Positions 7,634 through 17,828 of a stretch of DNA of 63,692 bases are shown one piece after another. Below the pieces are notes generated by a model. That model searched no databases. It was not told the DNA's origin and saw nothing but the letters and a program-made list of their open reading frames with translations. Made by a program: the position numbers and the translations under genes. The stretch comes from an uncultured Prevotellaceae bacterium (GTDB taxonomy: Bacteria; Bacteroidota; Bacteroidia; Bacteroidales; Bacteroidaceae), in NCBI GenBank assembly GCA_902779455.1, contig CACZBS010000036.1, positions 1 through 63,692 on the forward strand, read 5' to 3'. Each line of letters starts with the position of its first letter. The stretch's first letter is position 1.

Positions 7634-10600
7634 ATGATAAAGAAAAGGCTCTTCCCTTTACTGCTTATTTTGACCACCACGCTGACAGCACATGCCTACA
7701 CTGACATCGACGGCTTCTACGGCGAGACGTGGCTCGACCATGTCGAAGAGGACGGCTTCGGCGGAGGCAACTTCGGCGACGGCTCTGAGAGCAACCCTTG
7801 GCAGATACGCTCGGCCGGCGCACTGGCCTACCTGGCACGGGCTGTGAACAACAACGGCGAGACCTTCGCCGGCAAGTACTTCGTTATCGCCGCCAACATC
7901 AACCTGGCTGTCCCAGGCGCCAACGGCATGCCGCTGGTATGGGTGCCTATAGGATGCACGACCAACCCCAGTTCTGACAATGCCCCCACCTTCAAAGGCA
8001 CGCTGAAGAACGGCACCGACGCCAACGGCAAGCCCTACGAGATCACGGGCATGACCATCCGCGCCACCTCGACGGCCACGACCACCTGCTTCGGACTCTT
8101 CGGCGCCCTGCGCGGCACCGTCGACGGGCTGGTCATCAGAAGCGCCAGCATCAACCTCAAGATCTCAGGCGAGTACTATGCCGGCACCCTCTGCGGCTAT
8201 CTGGGGGTCTCGGGCGCAGTAGCTAATACCACCCGCTATGGTGCCATCCGCAACTGCACCGTGGAGCAGACGGCCATCGAGGCCGAGAGCAACGACGACA
8301 CCGCCATCGGCGGACTGGTGGGTATAGCGAATCTTGACCTGAACGAGCTGGCCCACAACGTCGCGAAGACGACGATGCGACTGACGGGCCAGATGAAGGC
8401 CGGCGGCGTGGTCGGCGAAGCGTGGTGGAACGTGCAGGACTGCCATGCCGTGGTCGACATGACCATTGGCAACACCACGAACAGCGAATGCTCGGTAGGC
8501 GGCATAGTGGGATACTCCGCTGGGCTATGGAACACCACCCAGACCAACAAGATCATAGCCGTGAAATGCTGCACCTCGTCGGGCGAGATCAGGGGCAGCG
8601 GCAACAAGATCAACATGGGCGGCATCATTGGCAACGCCCAATACACCCTGACAATGACGGCCTGCACCACCTGCACTGCCCTCTCCGGCGGCTACACCAT
8701 GGGCGGACTGATAGGCAACGCCTACTCCAGGTCCGGCAACGACGGCATGATTGTGGAGGAATGCTACTGCAGCTCGTACGTCGACGGCACTGCGGCCACC
8801 TACGCCGGCGGACTGTTCGGATATGTAAAATACTATCTCAATGCCAGCAACCACAGTATCACTCCTAACGACAACCTGCGGTTCAGCTACTTTGCCGGGA
8901 CGATGAAGAAGCCCGCCAACTCCGAGCGCTACGGCACCATTGTGGGCTATGCCGATGGATACAAGCGGTCGGGATACCTGAAGTTCGGCTACTTCAAGCG
9001 CGACTACCGCCAGTGCAACCTGCAGACGAACAGCAACAAGTGGGTCGACGACGGCGACGATCTGGCCCTGGCCACCTACTTCACCCCGCGGCCCGTCGAC
9101 GGCGACTTCCGCTTCGACCAGAACTCCGAGCGACCGCAGGTCTACATCTACTCCGAAGGCCGCGACCTGTTCTACACTGACAACATGCGGCTGGCCGGCA
9201 CACCCTTCAACGTCACGGGCGACGGGCAGGCATTCTTCGACCTGTGGGATACGACGGTCGACTTCCAGATAGGCACCTTCAAGAACCGCAGCACACAGGA
9301 GGAGATAGCCACCTTCACCCTGCCGCTGCCACCAGCCTGCGTCGAGGTGCAGGAGAACACCGTCAAACTGCTCGACCCGGGCGAGGCCGACGTCTACGTC
9401 AACTATAAAGGCCTGCAGCGCAAGGTGCACCTGACGCTGACCTACGGACTGCCGTGGGACTACCAGTCAGTGCCCCGCAACTACAACGACTATTTCGCCG
9501 GCGGCGACGGCACGGCCAAGAACCCCTACGTCATCCACAATGTGCCTGAGCTGATTCGCGTGATGGCCAACCGCCCCGAAAACGATACGCCCGAGGCGTA
9601 CCGCTACAACGTGGCCGGCAAACACTACATCCTGGCCAACGACCTTTTCTTCAACAACCACCTGCTGTGCGAGGACGAGCAGCCACGGGCCGACGCACAG
9701 ACGTTTACACCGAACTGCCCCTGGCACGCCACTCTCCACGGCAACGGAAAGACCATCTACGGCCTGTGCATCAAAAAAGAGGACATCACCGACAACGCCA
9801 ACCTCGGACTCATCACCACCCTCGACGGCACCGTCACCGACCTGGCCATCGTCGACAGCTACATCCGAGCCGGCATCGCTTCGGAGGGCAGTGCGGAGAT
9901 CAACGCCGGAATGCTCTGCGGCAAGCTCGACGGCGGCACCATCGAGCGCTGCATGACCCACGGACTGGTGCAGGCCGACGGCTATGCCGGAGGCATCTGC
10001 GGACAGGCCCCGGGCGACGGCGGACGCATCGCCGACTGCTTCACCGGCGTCCACATTGGCTGGGCCAACTCACAGAGTCTTTTCCACGGTGCTGGCATCG
10101 CCTACAACACGACGGCTGCGGTGCAGCGCTGCGTCAGCACCGGAAAGATTGAGGACGGCAGCTACAACCCTGTATATGGCATCACCGAAACGGGAGTCAA
10201 CTGCACCGACAGCTGGTTCGACCGCCAGATGATGTCTGGCTACGTCAGGACTGAAGGCAACGCCCTTACCAAGGACATCATCTCGGGACAGATACTGACC
10301 AATGCCACGGCCTGGCAGAACAGCGGGCAGCGCTACCCCATGCTCCGACAGTTTGCCAATACGCCCTACGGCGACCTGCTCTCGATGGCCGTGCGCTTTG
10401 ACGACGGCGACCGCGCCGGCAGCATCACCCAGATCTTCGAGTTCCCCACGGAGAACGTCAGCTGGCGGGCCAGATACGGCGAACAGTACCTCGACGTCAT
10501 CAACGAGTGCGGCGCCGGAACGCCTAACGGGCGGACGGGCGACGTCACCGAGCACCTGCTGGCTGAGTCGACCAATGTCAAGAGCCTGTGCACCAAGGCC

Positions 10601-12001
10601 CTGCGCGCCCTGGCCGTGAACGTGCGGGCCGACTCGGCCGGCATAGCGTTTGCCGACCAGAACGTCAAGACGGCCGCCCTCACGGCCTTCGACGCCAACG
10701 GCGACCAGCTCGTCACCCTGCGCGAGGCCTTCAAGGCCACGTCCGCGCAGTTCAGCACCTTCAATCAGGCGGCCACCCAGGCCGTGACCTTCAATGAGCT
10801 GCGCTATTTTGCCGGCTTCAGCACCCTCCAGACGGGCATGATCTCCGGGCTGCAAAGTCTGAGTGAAGTCAAGCTGCCACCCTCCATCACCACCATCGCC
10901 ACCAATGCCTTCCTTGGCTGCACCAGTCTCGACGAGGTGGAGCTGCCCGCGAAGTTCGCCACGCTCCAGCAGGGCGGCTTCTACGGCTCAGGCATCAAGA
11001 ACATCCTCGTCGCTGAGAAGAACGCGCAGTGCCGGAGCATCGGCGGCGCCCTCTACAAGATTGACACCTACGACGACGACAATGTGATGCTCATGGCCTA
11101 TCCTCCCGGACGCGGCCAGGCCGATGCCACGCTGAGTGCACCGCTGTCGGCCATCATGCCCTACGCCATCTACAAGGTGCCCGCCCTGCGCAATGTCTAC
11201 ATCGACAACTGCCTGCCCGAGGGCGAGATGGCCGTGCTCAAGAAGGACGGCATCATCCATGAGGACGCCGACGACATAATCCACGTCTATGTCAACGACG
11301 GCTCGTTCAATTCGAAGCTGTTCCAGGAATACTATAACGACGACGACTGGGGCGAGCTCTACTACGACGAGGGACACCTCGACATCTATTATCCGCTCAA
11401 CGTCACCAGCGCTCTCTGGGCCACACTCTACATCGACTTCCACACACAGCTGCCCGAGGGGCTGACCGCCTACATCGCCGACTACCCCAATGAGGACGAG
11501 AAGACCGTCGAGCTGCACAGCATTGGCCGCATCGTACCCCGCTCTACGCCCGTCGCCATCAAGGCCGAAGCAGCCGGGCTCTATCCGCTGTACATGTACA
11601 CTGGCCAGGTGCCCGACGTGAACAAATGGGAGAACCGCTTCGTCGGCTCGTTCATCGGACAGGACGACCGCTGGGGCGTGCCCGTCAACCAGGAGACGGC
11701 CGACGAGGGCAGCATCCTCACCCTCGGGCGCAACGCCAACGGCGATGTGGGATTCTATAAGTACAACGGCACCCTGATCCCCCCCTACCGCGCCTACCTC
11801 ACCCGCAACAACATCATCGAGGGCGGCGCCATCCGCATCGGCAACGCCCTCGTCGAAGAGCCTGACGCCATTGCTGCGCCCTCAGCCGCCGACGCCTCTG
11901 TCGCCATGCGCTGGCACACGCTCGACGGCCGCCGCCTGAGCGGGCGTCCCTCGCGTCCGGGCCTCTATATCATTAATGGAAAGAAAACAATCATCAAATG
12001 A
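7634..12001 (+). CDS. Giant secreted surface protein with GLUG-like repeats and a BspA-type LRR
   Basis: A 1455-residue protein with a signal peptide ending near LTAHA (residue 21). Residues ~40-450 and ~620-880 contain repeated glycine-rich beta-helix units (VGGIVGYS, MGGIIGNA, MGGLIGNA, AGGLFGYV), characteristic of GLUG-type adhesins. An Ig-like stretch lies between the two blocks. Near residue 1020 is a calcium-loop-like motif, DANGDQLVTLREA. Residues ~1055-1150 form a BspA-like LRR_5 block (LPPSITTIATNAFLGCTSL). The C-terminus (HTLDGRRLSG...GLYIINGKK) resembles a T9SS sorting tail. It is probably exported and attached or released at the cell surface, in adhesion or substrate contact. No catalytic domain is seen. 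The stop overlaps the ATG of the next small ORF. Confidence 0.8.
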   Translation: MIKKRLFPLLLILTTTLTAHAYTDIDGFYGETWLDHVEEDGFGGGNFGDGSESNPWQIRSAGALAYLARAVNNNGETFAGKYFVIAANINLAVPGANGMPLVWVPIGCTTNPSSDNAPTFKGTLKNGTDANGKPYEITGMTIRATSTATTTCFGLFGALRGTVDGLVIRSASINLKISGEYYAGTLCGYLGVSGAVANTTRYGAIRNCTVEQTAIEAESNDDTAIGGLVGIANLDLNELAHNVAKTTMRLTGQMKAGGVVGEAWWNVQDCHAVVDMTIGNTTNSECSVGGIVGYSAGLWNTTQTNKIIAVKCCTSSGEIRGSGNKINMGGIIGNAQYTLTMTACTTCTALSGGYTMGGLIGNAYSRSGNDGMIVEECYCSSYVDGTAATYAGGLFGYVKYYLNASNHSITPNDNLRFSYFAGTMKKPANSERYGTIVGYADGYKRSGYLKFGYFKRDYRQCNLQTNSNKWVDDGDDLALATYFTPRPVDGDFRFDQNSERPQVYIYSEGRDLFYTDNMRLAGTPFNVTGDGQAFFDLWDTTVDFQIGTFKNRSTQEEIATFTLPLPPACVEVQENTVKLLDPGEADVYVNYKGLQRKVHLTLTYGLPWDYQSVPRNYNDYFAGGDGTAKNPYVIHNVPELIRVMANRPENDTPEAYRYNVAGKHYILANDLFFNNHLLCEDEQPRADAQTFTPNCPWHATLHGNGKTIYGLCIKKEDITDNANLGLITTLDGTVTDLAIVDSYIRAGIASEGSAEINAGMLCGKLDGGTIERCMTHGLVQADGYAGGICGQAPGDGGRIADCFTGVHIGWANSQSLFHGAGIAYNTTAAVQRCVSTGKIEDGSYNPVYGITETGVNCTDSWFDRQMMSGYVRTEGNALTKDIISGQILTNATAWQNSGQRYPMLRQFANTPYGDLLSMAVRFDDGDRAGSITQIFEFPTENVSWRARYGEQYLDVINECGAGTPNGRTGDVTEHLLAESTNVKSLCTKALRALAVNVRADSAGIAFADQNVKTAALTAFDANGDQLVTLREAFKATSAQFSTFNQAATQAVTFNELRYFAGFSTLQTGMISGLQSLSEVKLPPSITTIATNAFLGCTSLDEVELPAKFATLQQGGFYGSGIKNILVAEKNAQCRSIGGALYKIDTYDDDNVMLMAYPPGRGQADATLSAPLSAIMPYAIYKVPALRNVYIDNCLPEGEMAVLKKDGIIHEDADDIIHVYVNDGSFNSKLFQEYYNDDDWGELYYDEGHLDIYYPLNVTSALWATLYIDFHTQLPEGLTAYIADYPNEDEKTVELHSIGRIVPRSTPVAIKAEAAGLYPLYMYTGQVPDVNKWENRFVGSFIGQDDRWGVPVNQETADEGSILTLGRNANGDVGFYKYNGTLIPPYRAYLTRNNIIEGGAIRIGNALVEEPDAIAAPSAADASVAMRWHTLDGRRLSGRPSRPGLYIINGKKTIIK

Positions 12002-12165
12002 CTATGAATAAGCGAAAGTATCAGGCACCATTCACTAACATGGTTGCCGTCGACAGTCCCTGCCTGATGGCCGGCACCACAGAGACACTCCCTTTCGACC
12101 CTAACGAAGGCACCAGCGAGTCGCTCTCAAGAAGATCGCGCACGCAAGACTGGGACGAAGATTAA
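11998..12165 (+). CDS. Small 55-residue Cys-containing acidic-tail protein
   Basis: An ATG at 11998 overlaps the stop of the large gene (ATGA), and a TAA closes the frame at 12163-12165. The peptide begins MTMNKRKYQAPFTNMVAV, has one Cys in PCLMAG, and ends SRRSRTQDWDED. Short proteins with a basic N-terminus, a central Cys and an acidic or aromatic C-terminus starting at a conserved Ser-Arg are, from memory, common beside large surface proteins in Prevotella and Bacteroides. Their function is unknown. Translational coupling to one giant gene and only 28 bases to the next support a real gene. Confidence 0.65.
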   Translation: MTMNKRKYQAPFTNMVAVDSPCLMAGTTETLPFDPNEGTSESLSRRSRTQDWDED

Positions 12166-12193
12166 TCCACCCCCCTAACAACAGTTATCGGCA

Positions 12194-15100
12194 ATGAAAA
12201 AACTTTTAACCGCCATCCTCTTGCTGACCGCAACCCTGCTGCCGGCACAGGACTTCAGGCTCTACTTCGCCAACAACGTCACCGACGTGGTCGACTTCAA
12301 CGACATCGAGACAGCCGCCTCAGGACTTAACTGGCGCGAGGTCAAGGACAAAGAGCTGGCCGGCAACATCGTCGAGGTGGACGCCGTCAGACAGATGTTC
12401 GCTTCGACGGACGTCAAGTACCGTGCACAGCAGCGGCAGTTCTGGCGCATGCGCGACCACAACCTGCTCTGCTTCCGCATCGACGACGGCACCGACGGCG
12501 CCAACAGCTATCAGGTGGAAGTGGAGGACACCCTTGGACGCCCCAAGGCCATCACCGTCAACCGCTACTTCTTCCTCAACGTCATGCGACAGGATAATCC
12601 CGTCAGCCTGAAGGTATGGGCCACGGGCAACCCCGCGGAGGCCATACACTTCAAGTACTACGTGGCCGACTGGGACGACGACAACCTCTACACCTTCCAG
12701 CTCGACTCACGCCGACAGCTGGCCGACGAGCAGTACAGCCTCGAATATCGCTACAGCTACGTCGACGACCATGGCACCTATCAGGTAGCAACGCAACAGC
12801 TGGCCCTGCGCGACTCGGCCTTCCAGAGCTTCTACATCGCCGACAACCAGAACCTCATCGACGTCTTCCTCAAGTCGGGCGACCACAAGCTGCGCCTCGA
12901 CAAGACCCGCCTGCACACCGGCGTCACCCTCGACCCCGACTTCGAGCGCACAGTGCTCTCCACGCGCTTCATCCTCGACAAGCACGAGAACCGCGAGCTC
13001 GTCAACTTCAACTGGATCGGCTCTGGGCTCTATGAGCAGTACGACACCCTCTACCTCAGCCTGCACAACGAGCAGGGAGCCAACATCACCAAGGCCACGA
13101 TGCACGTCGACGCCGTTGACATGAACGGCAACAGCACCGGCGCCACGGACGTGCGCTACCTGGGCTACAACCGCCAGAAGAAGGCCCACCTCATCCTCAC
13201 CCACGGCAACCCCGCCTACATCGAGATCCTGGCCACAGGCTACTGCCCCGCCCTCTACCGATATGCCGGTGCAGCCGACAGCGAGGGCATCGTCGACCTG
13301 GAGCGCTGCACAGACAACATCACCCTCTTTGCCAATCCCGCCGACGAGGCGACCATCGCCATCAGCAGCCAGCACCTCTACGCACTCAACGACACCCACA
13401 CCGTCGAGGAGCGCGACGGCAAGGACTACAGCATCTGCAACCTCGCCGACTACGACCTGTCGACCCTCGTGCCCGCTGACACCCTCACCTACATGGAGGA
13501 TGCCGGCAACGACTGGCCCAAGACGCTCAACGGCAACGTCGTGGAGCGCCTCGCACAGGTCGAGATGGTCTACTCCAGCGAGGCCTCTGACGACATCGCC
13601 TCGACACGCCTCATCGCCATCGACGACGAGACGGCCGAGGAGCACATCGCGCGGTGGCCCGACGTCACGGCCGTCTACGCCAAGCACCATCCGGGCTTCA
13701 CCCGCGACTACTACTTCGCACGGTTCAGCCTCGTCGATGTCATTGCCCCCAATACCATGTGCAGCCTCCGACTGGAGGCCGGCGACAAGAGCTTCAGCCG
13801 TTTCCCCCTGCTGCGCAACCTCCACATCGAGCGCGAGAAGGTGAAGCAGGCTGCCGAGGACTACACCCAGAAGCAGGTGATGAACATGGGCGACGACTCC
13901 CCCGGCGGGCTCTTTGCCGAGCAGGGCATGTCGTTCAACTTCCCATTTGAGTTCAAGATGAACCTCGGGCCGCTGTTCAAGATCAAGAACTCGCTCAACT
14001 ACGACATGAAGAAGCAGAAGCTCACCAACACCACGAAGCTCATCTACAAGCGTCAGGACGGCGACGACGAGCCAGAGGAGATCAAGGTGATGCGGAGCGA
14101 GGCCAAGGACTTCCTCGAGGAGAGCTCGGCCTCGGGACACACATGGCAGAAGGACTACGACGGCGACACGAAGTACAACAACGTGGGCGACACCCGCAAG
14201 TTCGACGACTGGTTCACCAACGAGATGGACGACATCTGCTCCATCGACTACAACAACATCGGAGCCGGATTCTTCGGCAGTGCCAAGCTCAAGGTCAGCT
14301 TCAACCTCGGCAAGCTGATGACGACCGGCAGCCTCAGCGATGCCCTCATGCTCGAAGAGCTCTCCGGACAGATAGGCTACGGCCTGTGCATCGGCAGCCC
14401 CAGCCTGCTCGACAAGTATTTCTCCGAAGGACCCGTGGCCACGCTGCTCAAGAAGATTCCCTTCTTCGGCATCGGGGGCGTCATGGAGGCATCGGTGCAG
14501 GGCGACTTCGGCGTGAAGACACTCAACACCGACTATCCCTCGTCGTGGGACAACTTCGGAGCGTTCTTCACACTCTCAGGAAAAGTACGGGCCGGACTAT
14601 GGGCCGAGCTCTGTGTGCCCTCCAACCCCATCTTCGCAGCTAACCTCGGCGTGCGCGGCGGTGGCAAGATCGGCATCATGGGCGGATTCGCCACGCCCTT
14701 CCAGCCCGACCGCTTCAACCTGGGAATGTATCTCATGGCCGGCATGGGCATCGAGGCCTACGCCAACATACGCACCTTCGGATTCCAGTGGTCGGGACGC
14801 GCCGGAGCTTATCTGGCCAACCGGCTCTACTATCCCAACAACAGCCACAACCCCCTCCATCCTGACTATCCTTACTGGCTGACGGGCAAGAGCCGCCCCA
14901 TGACCATCGGCGACAGCTACCGCCGCGTCCCGGCCCTGGCCACCGACTACTTCGGCGAGACCATCGTCACCGACGTGGCCAGCGACGCCAACCCGCACTT
15001 CGTCGACGAGCACCACATCGTCTACAACGACCTGGGCGACCCCGCCGACTATAACGACGACGGCGTCAAGCTGCTCGACACCGACGACGGCACCATTCAG

Positions 15101-17143
15101 CGGCTCTCCTCAGACGAGCGCTCGGCCATCCACCACATGCGCTCCAAGCGCGCCGGCAACGAGGTCGTCGTCTACGAGCAGATGACCCGCCACATCGACG
15201 CCGCAGAGATGGATGCCGACCACGCCATCAGCAAGTCGAACGAGCTGGCGGCCTGCGCACAGATCATGGCCAGCGTCAAGCTCAGCGGCGACGACACGTG
15301 GCGGCAGTATGCCATCTCACAGGACGACGGCATGGTCGACACCCACCCCGTCGTCACCATACAGGACGACGGCAAGGCTGCCTGCATCTGGCAGCACGGC
15401 ACCATCGAGACGCTCGATGAGTCGCTGTCAGAGGACTCCATCTACAACAACGCCCTCCAGGGACAGCTGCTCCTCTCCATCTTCGACGGCAACGCCTGGT
15501 CAGCGCCCATCACGCTCCACGACCTGACACCTGACATGACAGCCCAGGAGTACGACCTCATCATGCGCAACGACACCGTCCTCGTCGGCACCAGCCTCGA
15601 GAGCTATCCCCTCGACTCCGTGCGCCACTCACGACGCTTCGTCTACTCGTCCGTCGACGTGGCTACGAAGACTGTCTTCCAGAAGGCCGAGACGCTCCGC
15701 CCCGCACACTTCTTCATGAACCGCGTCGGCCAGCATGCCGTCATCGCCATGCTCTACGAGAAGAGCGACTCGCTGCGCGACATCTACGTCAAGACACTCT
15801 CGATGAACGGCTATGCCGACGGACTCATGGGCAGCGACATCGGTGCCAACTACAGCACCCCCAACCGCGTGAAGATCATCACCGACCGCGCCGCCGTGGC
15901 CTGCAACGACTTCGCCATCCTCTGGACCGAGGTCTCCAACAACGCACACTACGAGGACGGCCAGGAGGGCTTCACCGAGACGCCCCGCAACATGCTCAAC
16001 GCCTCGCGCATCAGCCTGCTGCCCTCGCCATTCGTCACCGTGCCCCTCACCATGGGTACCGAGCGCGACGGGCTCTCCATCATCGACTTCGACGGCATTC
16101 TCGACGACGCCCGCATCAAGGTCGTCTATTCACTGGCCGACATCGAGACGGGCGGCGCCCTGCTCATCACCAACGAGAAGTACTTCACCAACAGCTTCGA
16201 CTACGACATCGGCTACGCCAGCCGCGCACTCCTCGGCAGCACCACCCTGCCCGTCAGCGTCGTCGTCAGGAACACCGGCACCAGCAGCATCCGCTCCGTC
16301 GTCGCCACCATCAACGGCACCGACTTCCCCATCCCCAACTCGTTCGTAGCACCCATGCAGAAGCGCACCTTCGTCGTCCAGTATCCCCTCGACGACACCT
16401 TCGACGGCTACATCACCAACGCCGTCACCGTCGACTATGCCAACACGCTGCGCACCCAGCAGCACCCCCGACGCCGCAACGTCAGCATGCTGCGCCAGAC
16501 GAAGAGCAAGAACAAGGCCGCTCACGTCGACCTCGAGAACATCGAGATGCGCCTCGTACGCCACAACGTCGAGGGCGATGTCAACAGCTACGTCGTCGAG
16601 CTCACCGACCGCTCACTCTACGGTCTCAAGGCCAACAACGCCATCCGCGTCGGGCTCTATCCCCACCCCAGCATCGTCGTGCCCCTCAGCGACGAGGCCG
16701 AGACCGTCGTCACGGCGGCCGACTTCGAGGACTACGGAGGTGTCCGCAAGGCCTACGCCACCGTCACCGTCAGCGGCATCCGTGAGCAGGCCCACGCCTA
16801 TCTCACCACCCATCTCTCAACACTCGACGATCACGTCGCGCCGCTCAACAACGTCAGCGACAACGCCCACTACGTCGCACTCCTTCCCGCTGACACGCCG
16901 ACAGCCATCCGCCAGCTCAGACACGACCCACAGCGCCAGCCACAGGTGCACATCACCAGGAGCGACGCCGGCCTCCTCATCACCGGACTGCCCGCTGACG
17001 GCCACCTGCGCGTGTTCAACTCCGCCGGCATCCTCTGCTTCAGCCGGGAGGACGTCGCCACCACCACCATCCTCGTCCCCCTACGCCAGCACGACACCTA
17101 CCTCGTCAGCACTGGCAAGGAGGTGGTGAAGGTCGTCTTCTGA
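12194..17143 (+). CDS. Giant secreted protein of unknown function with a sorting-like C-terminus
   Basis: A 1649-residue protein with a clear signal peptide (MKKLLTAILLLTATLLPAQ). The body is beta-rich with many short Asp/Asn-Gly loops. A glycine-rich hydrophobic region around residues 690-880 (IPFFGIGGVMEASVQG, LGVRGGGKIGIMGG) could be an amphipathic barrel-like or self-associating segment. Residues ~1330-1420 look like a CARDB/Ig-type adhesive domain (LPVSVVVRNTGTSSIRSV). The last ~75 residues (GLLITGLPADGHLRVF ... TYLVSTGKEVVKVVF) fit a T9SS type-A-like tail. No enzyme motif is recognised. It follows the other giant gene and its 55-residue ORF on the same strand, so the three probably form a secreted-protein operon. 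Confidence 0.75.
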   Translation: MKKLLTAILLLTATLLPAQDFRLYFANNVTDVVDFNDIETAASGLNWREVKDKELAGNIVEVDAVRQMFASTDVKYRAQQRQFWRMRDHNLLCFRIDDGTDGANSYQVEVEDTLGRPKAITVNRYFFLNVMRQDNPVSLKVWATGNPAEAIHFKYYVADWDDDNLYTFQLDSRRQLADEQYSLEYRYSYVDDHGTYQVATQQLALRDSAFQSFYIADNQNLIDVFLKSGDHKLRLDKTRLHTGVTLDPDFERTVLSTRFILDKHENRELVNFNWIGSGLYEQYDTLYLSLHNEQGANITKATMHVDAVDMNGNSTGATDVRYLGYNRQKKAHLILTHGNPAYIEILATGYCPALYRYAGAADSEGIVDLERCTDNITLFANPADEATIAISSQHLYALNDTHTVEERDGKDYSICNLADYDLSTLVPADTLTYMEDAGNDWPKTLNGNVVERLAQVEMVYSSEASDDIASTRLIAIDDETAEEHIARWPDVTAVYAKHHPGFTRDYYFARFSLVDVIAPNTMCSLRLEAGDKSFSRFPLLRNLHIEREKVKQAAEDYTQKQVMNMGDDSPGGLFAEQGMSFNFPFEFKMNLGPLFKIKNSLNYDMKKQKLTNTTKLIYKRQDGDDEPEEIKVMRSEAKDFLEESSASGHTWQKDYDGDTKYNNVGDTRKFDDWFTNEMDDICSIDYNNIGAGFFGSAKLKVSFNLGKLMTTGSLSDALMLEELSGQIGYGLCIGSPSLLDKYFSEGPVATLLKKIPFFGIGGVMEASVQGDFGVKTLNTDYPSSWDNFGAFFTLSGKVRAGLWAELCVPSNPIFAANLGVRGGGKIGIMGGFATPFQPDRFNLGMYLMAGMGIEAYANIRTFGFQWSGRAGAYLANRLYYPNNSHNPLHPDYPYWLTGKSRPMTIGDSYRRVPALATDYFGETIVTDVASDANPHFVDEHHIVYNDLGDPADYNDDGVKLLDTDDGTIQRLSSDERSAIHHMRSKRAGNEVVVYEQMTRHIDAAEMDADHAISKSNELAACAQIMASVKLSGDDTWRQYAISQDDGMVDTHPVVTIQDDGKAACIWQHGTIETLDESLSEDSIYNNALQGQLLLSIFDGNAWSAPITLHDLTPDMTAQEYDLIMRNDTVLVGTSLESYPLDSVRHSRRFVYSSVDVATKTVFQKAETLRPAHFFMNRVGQHAVIAMLYEKSDSLRDIYVKTLSMNGYADGLMGSDIGANYSTPNRVKIITDRAAVACNDFAILWTEVSNNAHYEDGQEGFTETPRNMLNASRISLLPSPFVTVPLTMGTERDGLSIIDFDGILDDARIKVVYSLADIETGGALLITNEKYFTNSFDYDIGYASRALLGSTTLPVSVVVRNTGTSSIRSVVATINGTDFPIPNSFVAPMQKRTFVVQYPLDDTFDGYITNAVTVDYANTLRTQQHPRRRNVSMLRQTKSKNKAAHVDLENIEMRLVRHNVEGDVNSYVVELTDRSLYGLKANNAIRVGLYPHPSIVVPLSDEAETVVTAADFEDYGGVRKAYATVTVSGIREQAHAYLTTHLSTLDDHVAPLNNVSDNAHYVALLPADTPTAIRQLRHDPQRQPQVHITRSDAGLLITGLPADGHLRVFNSAGILCFSREDVATTTILVPLRQHDTYLVSTGKEVVKVVF

Positions 17144-17198
17144 CGACGCACTATTTCGGATCAGTCCGCAAATCCAGTTGAGAGTAAGCACAGCCGCT

Positions 17199-17220
17199 CC
17201 CCTCCCCTCGAGGGGAGGGG
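17199..17220. repeat. Perfect 22-nt GC palindrome after the giant gene
   Basis: A C4TC4TCGAG4AG4-type perfect palindrome is followed by TCGGGGGTGGGG rather than a T-run. It may stall or terminate transcription from the 17143 end. It resembles the G/C-rich arms inserted in mutS2 at 28666-28756. Confidence 0.55.
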
Positions 17221-17252
17221 TCGGGGGTGGGGTCTGTGACTAAATCCATTTG

Positions 17253-17300
17253 TAGGAGGTCACGTGTCTCACGTGACACCTGCAGATAGGCGCGACGTGA
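17253..17300. repeat. Partial copy of the 65-nt hairpin repeat
   Basis: TAGGAGGTCACGTGTC followed by TCACGTGACACCTGC matches the left half of the full element at 26339-26403. The right half has decayed to GCGACGTGA. It abuts the stop codon of the GNAT gene. Confidence 0.6.
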
Positions 17301-17816
17301 TTATGTCTGGCAGAGTTTCTGATACGCCAGTCGCTCGTCGCCGTTGGCCAGAAAGATGATGCCGCAAAAGGCAAAGCCATGCTTCGCGACGAGGTGCTGC
17401 ATGATGGTGTTGTCACGATGCGTGTCGATGCGGATGTTAGGGTCGTGCGCACGACAGAAGTCGATGACGCTGCTGAAGATGCCGTGCGCCTCAGGACAGC
17501 TGGCCAGGCGGTGCACCACATGATACGGTCGCACGTCGTCGAGCCACGCGCCCTCATAAATCCGCGCGTAAGTAGGCTCTGGCGACGGCAGGAAGGCGAA
17601 GTAGCCGACGAGCCGCCCATCATCAACGACCACAAAGGCGCCGCCCGCAGCCATGTCGGCCCTGACGACCGTCTCCGAAGGATAGCCCTCGCCCCACTGG
17701 AGCATGTTGCCCGACTGCCGCATGATACGCTTCGCGGCCGCCATGACGTCCATGATGGCCGCCATGTCCGCCGGCCGGGCCTCCCTGATGATCCGTTTCA
17801 TGCCCATACCACTCAC
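17301..17816 (-). CDS. GNAT-family N-acetyltransferase
   Basis: A 171-residue protein (or 166 if the ATG at 17801, MKRIIREARPAD, is used). It has the GNAT layout: an N-terminal REARPADMAAIMDVM strand-helix, a central strand pair (GAFVVVDDGRLVGYFAF), and a C-terminal half with NIRIDTHRDNTIMQHLVAKHGF followed by CGIIFLANGDERLAYQKL. It would transfer an acyl group from acyl-CoA to an unknown amine. The usual Q/RxxGxG/A loop is poorly conserved, so the substrate cannot be guessed. It lies 12 bases downstream of msrA on the same strand and is likely cotranscribed. Confidence 0.75.
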   Translation of the reverse strand: MSGMGMKRIIREARPADMAAIMDVMAAAKRIMRQSGNMLQWGEGYPSETVVRADMAAGGAFVVVDDGRLVGYFAFLPSPEPTYARIYEGAWLDDVRPYHVVHRLASCPEAHGIFSSVIDFCRAHDPNIRIDTHRDNTIMQHLVAKHGFAFCGIIFLANGDERLAYQKLCQT

Positions 17817-17828
17817 ATCCTTGCCACC

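Noticed and set aside
12707-14140. 477-codon minus-strand frame inside the 1649-residue gene
   Set aside because: Composition (Val/Glu/Leu/Gly bias) is that of an antisense shadow; the plus-strand frame has a signal peptide and sorting tail.
17199-17220. Rho-independent terminator
   Set aside because: The palindrome is strong but has no T-run, so I list it as a repeat rather than a terminator.
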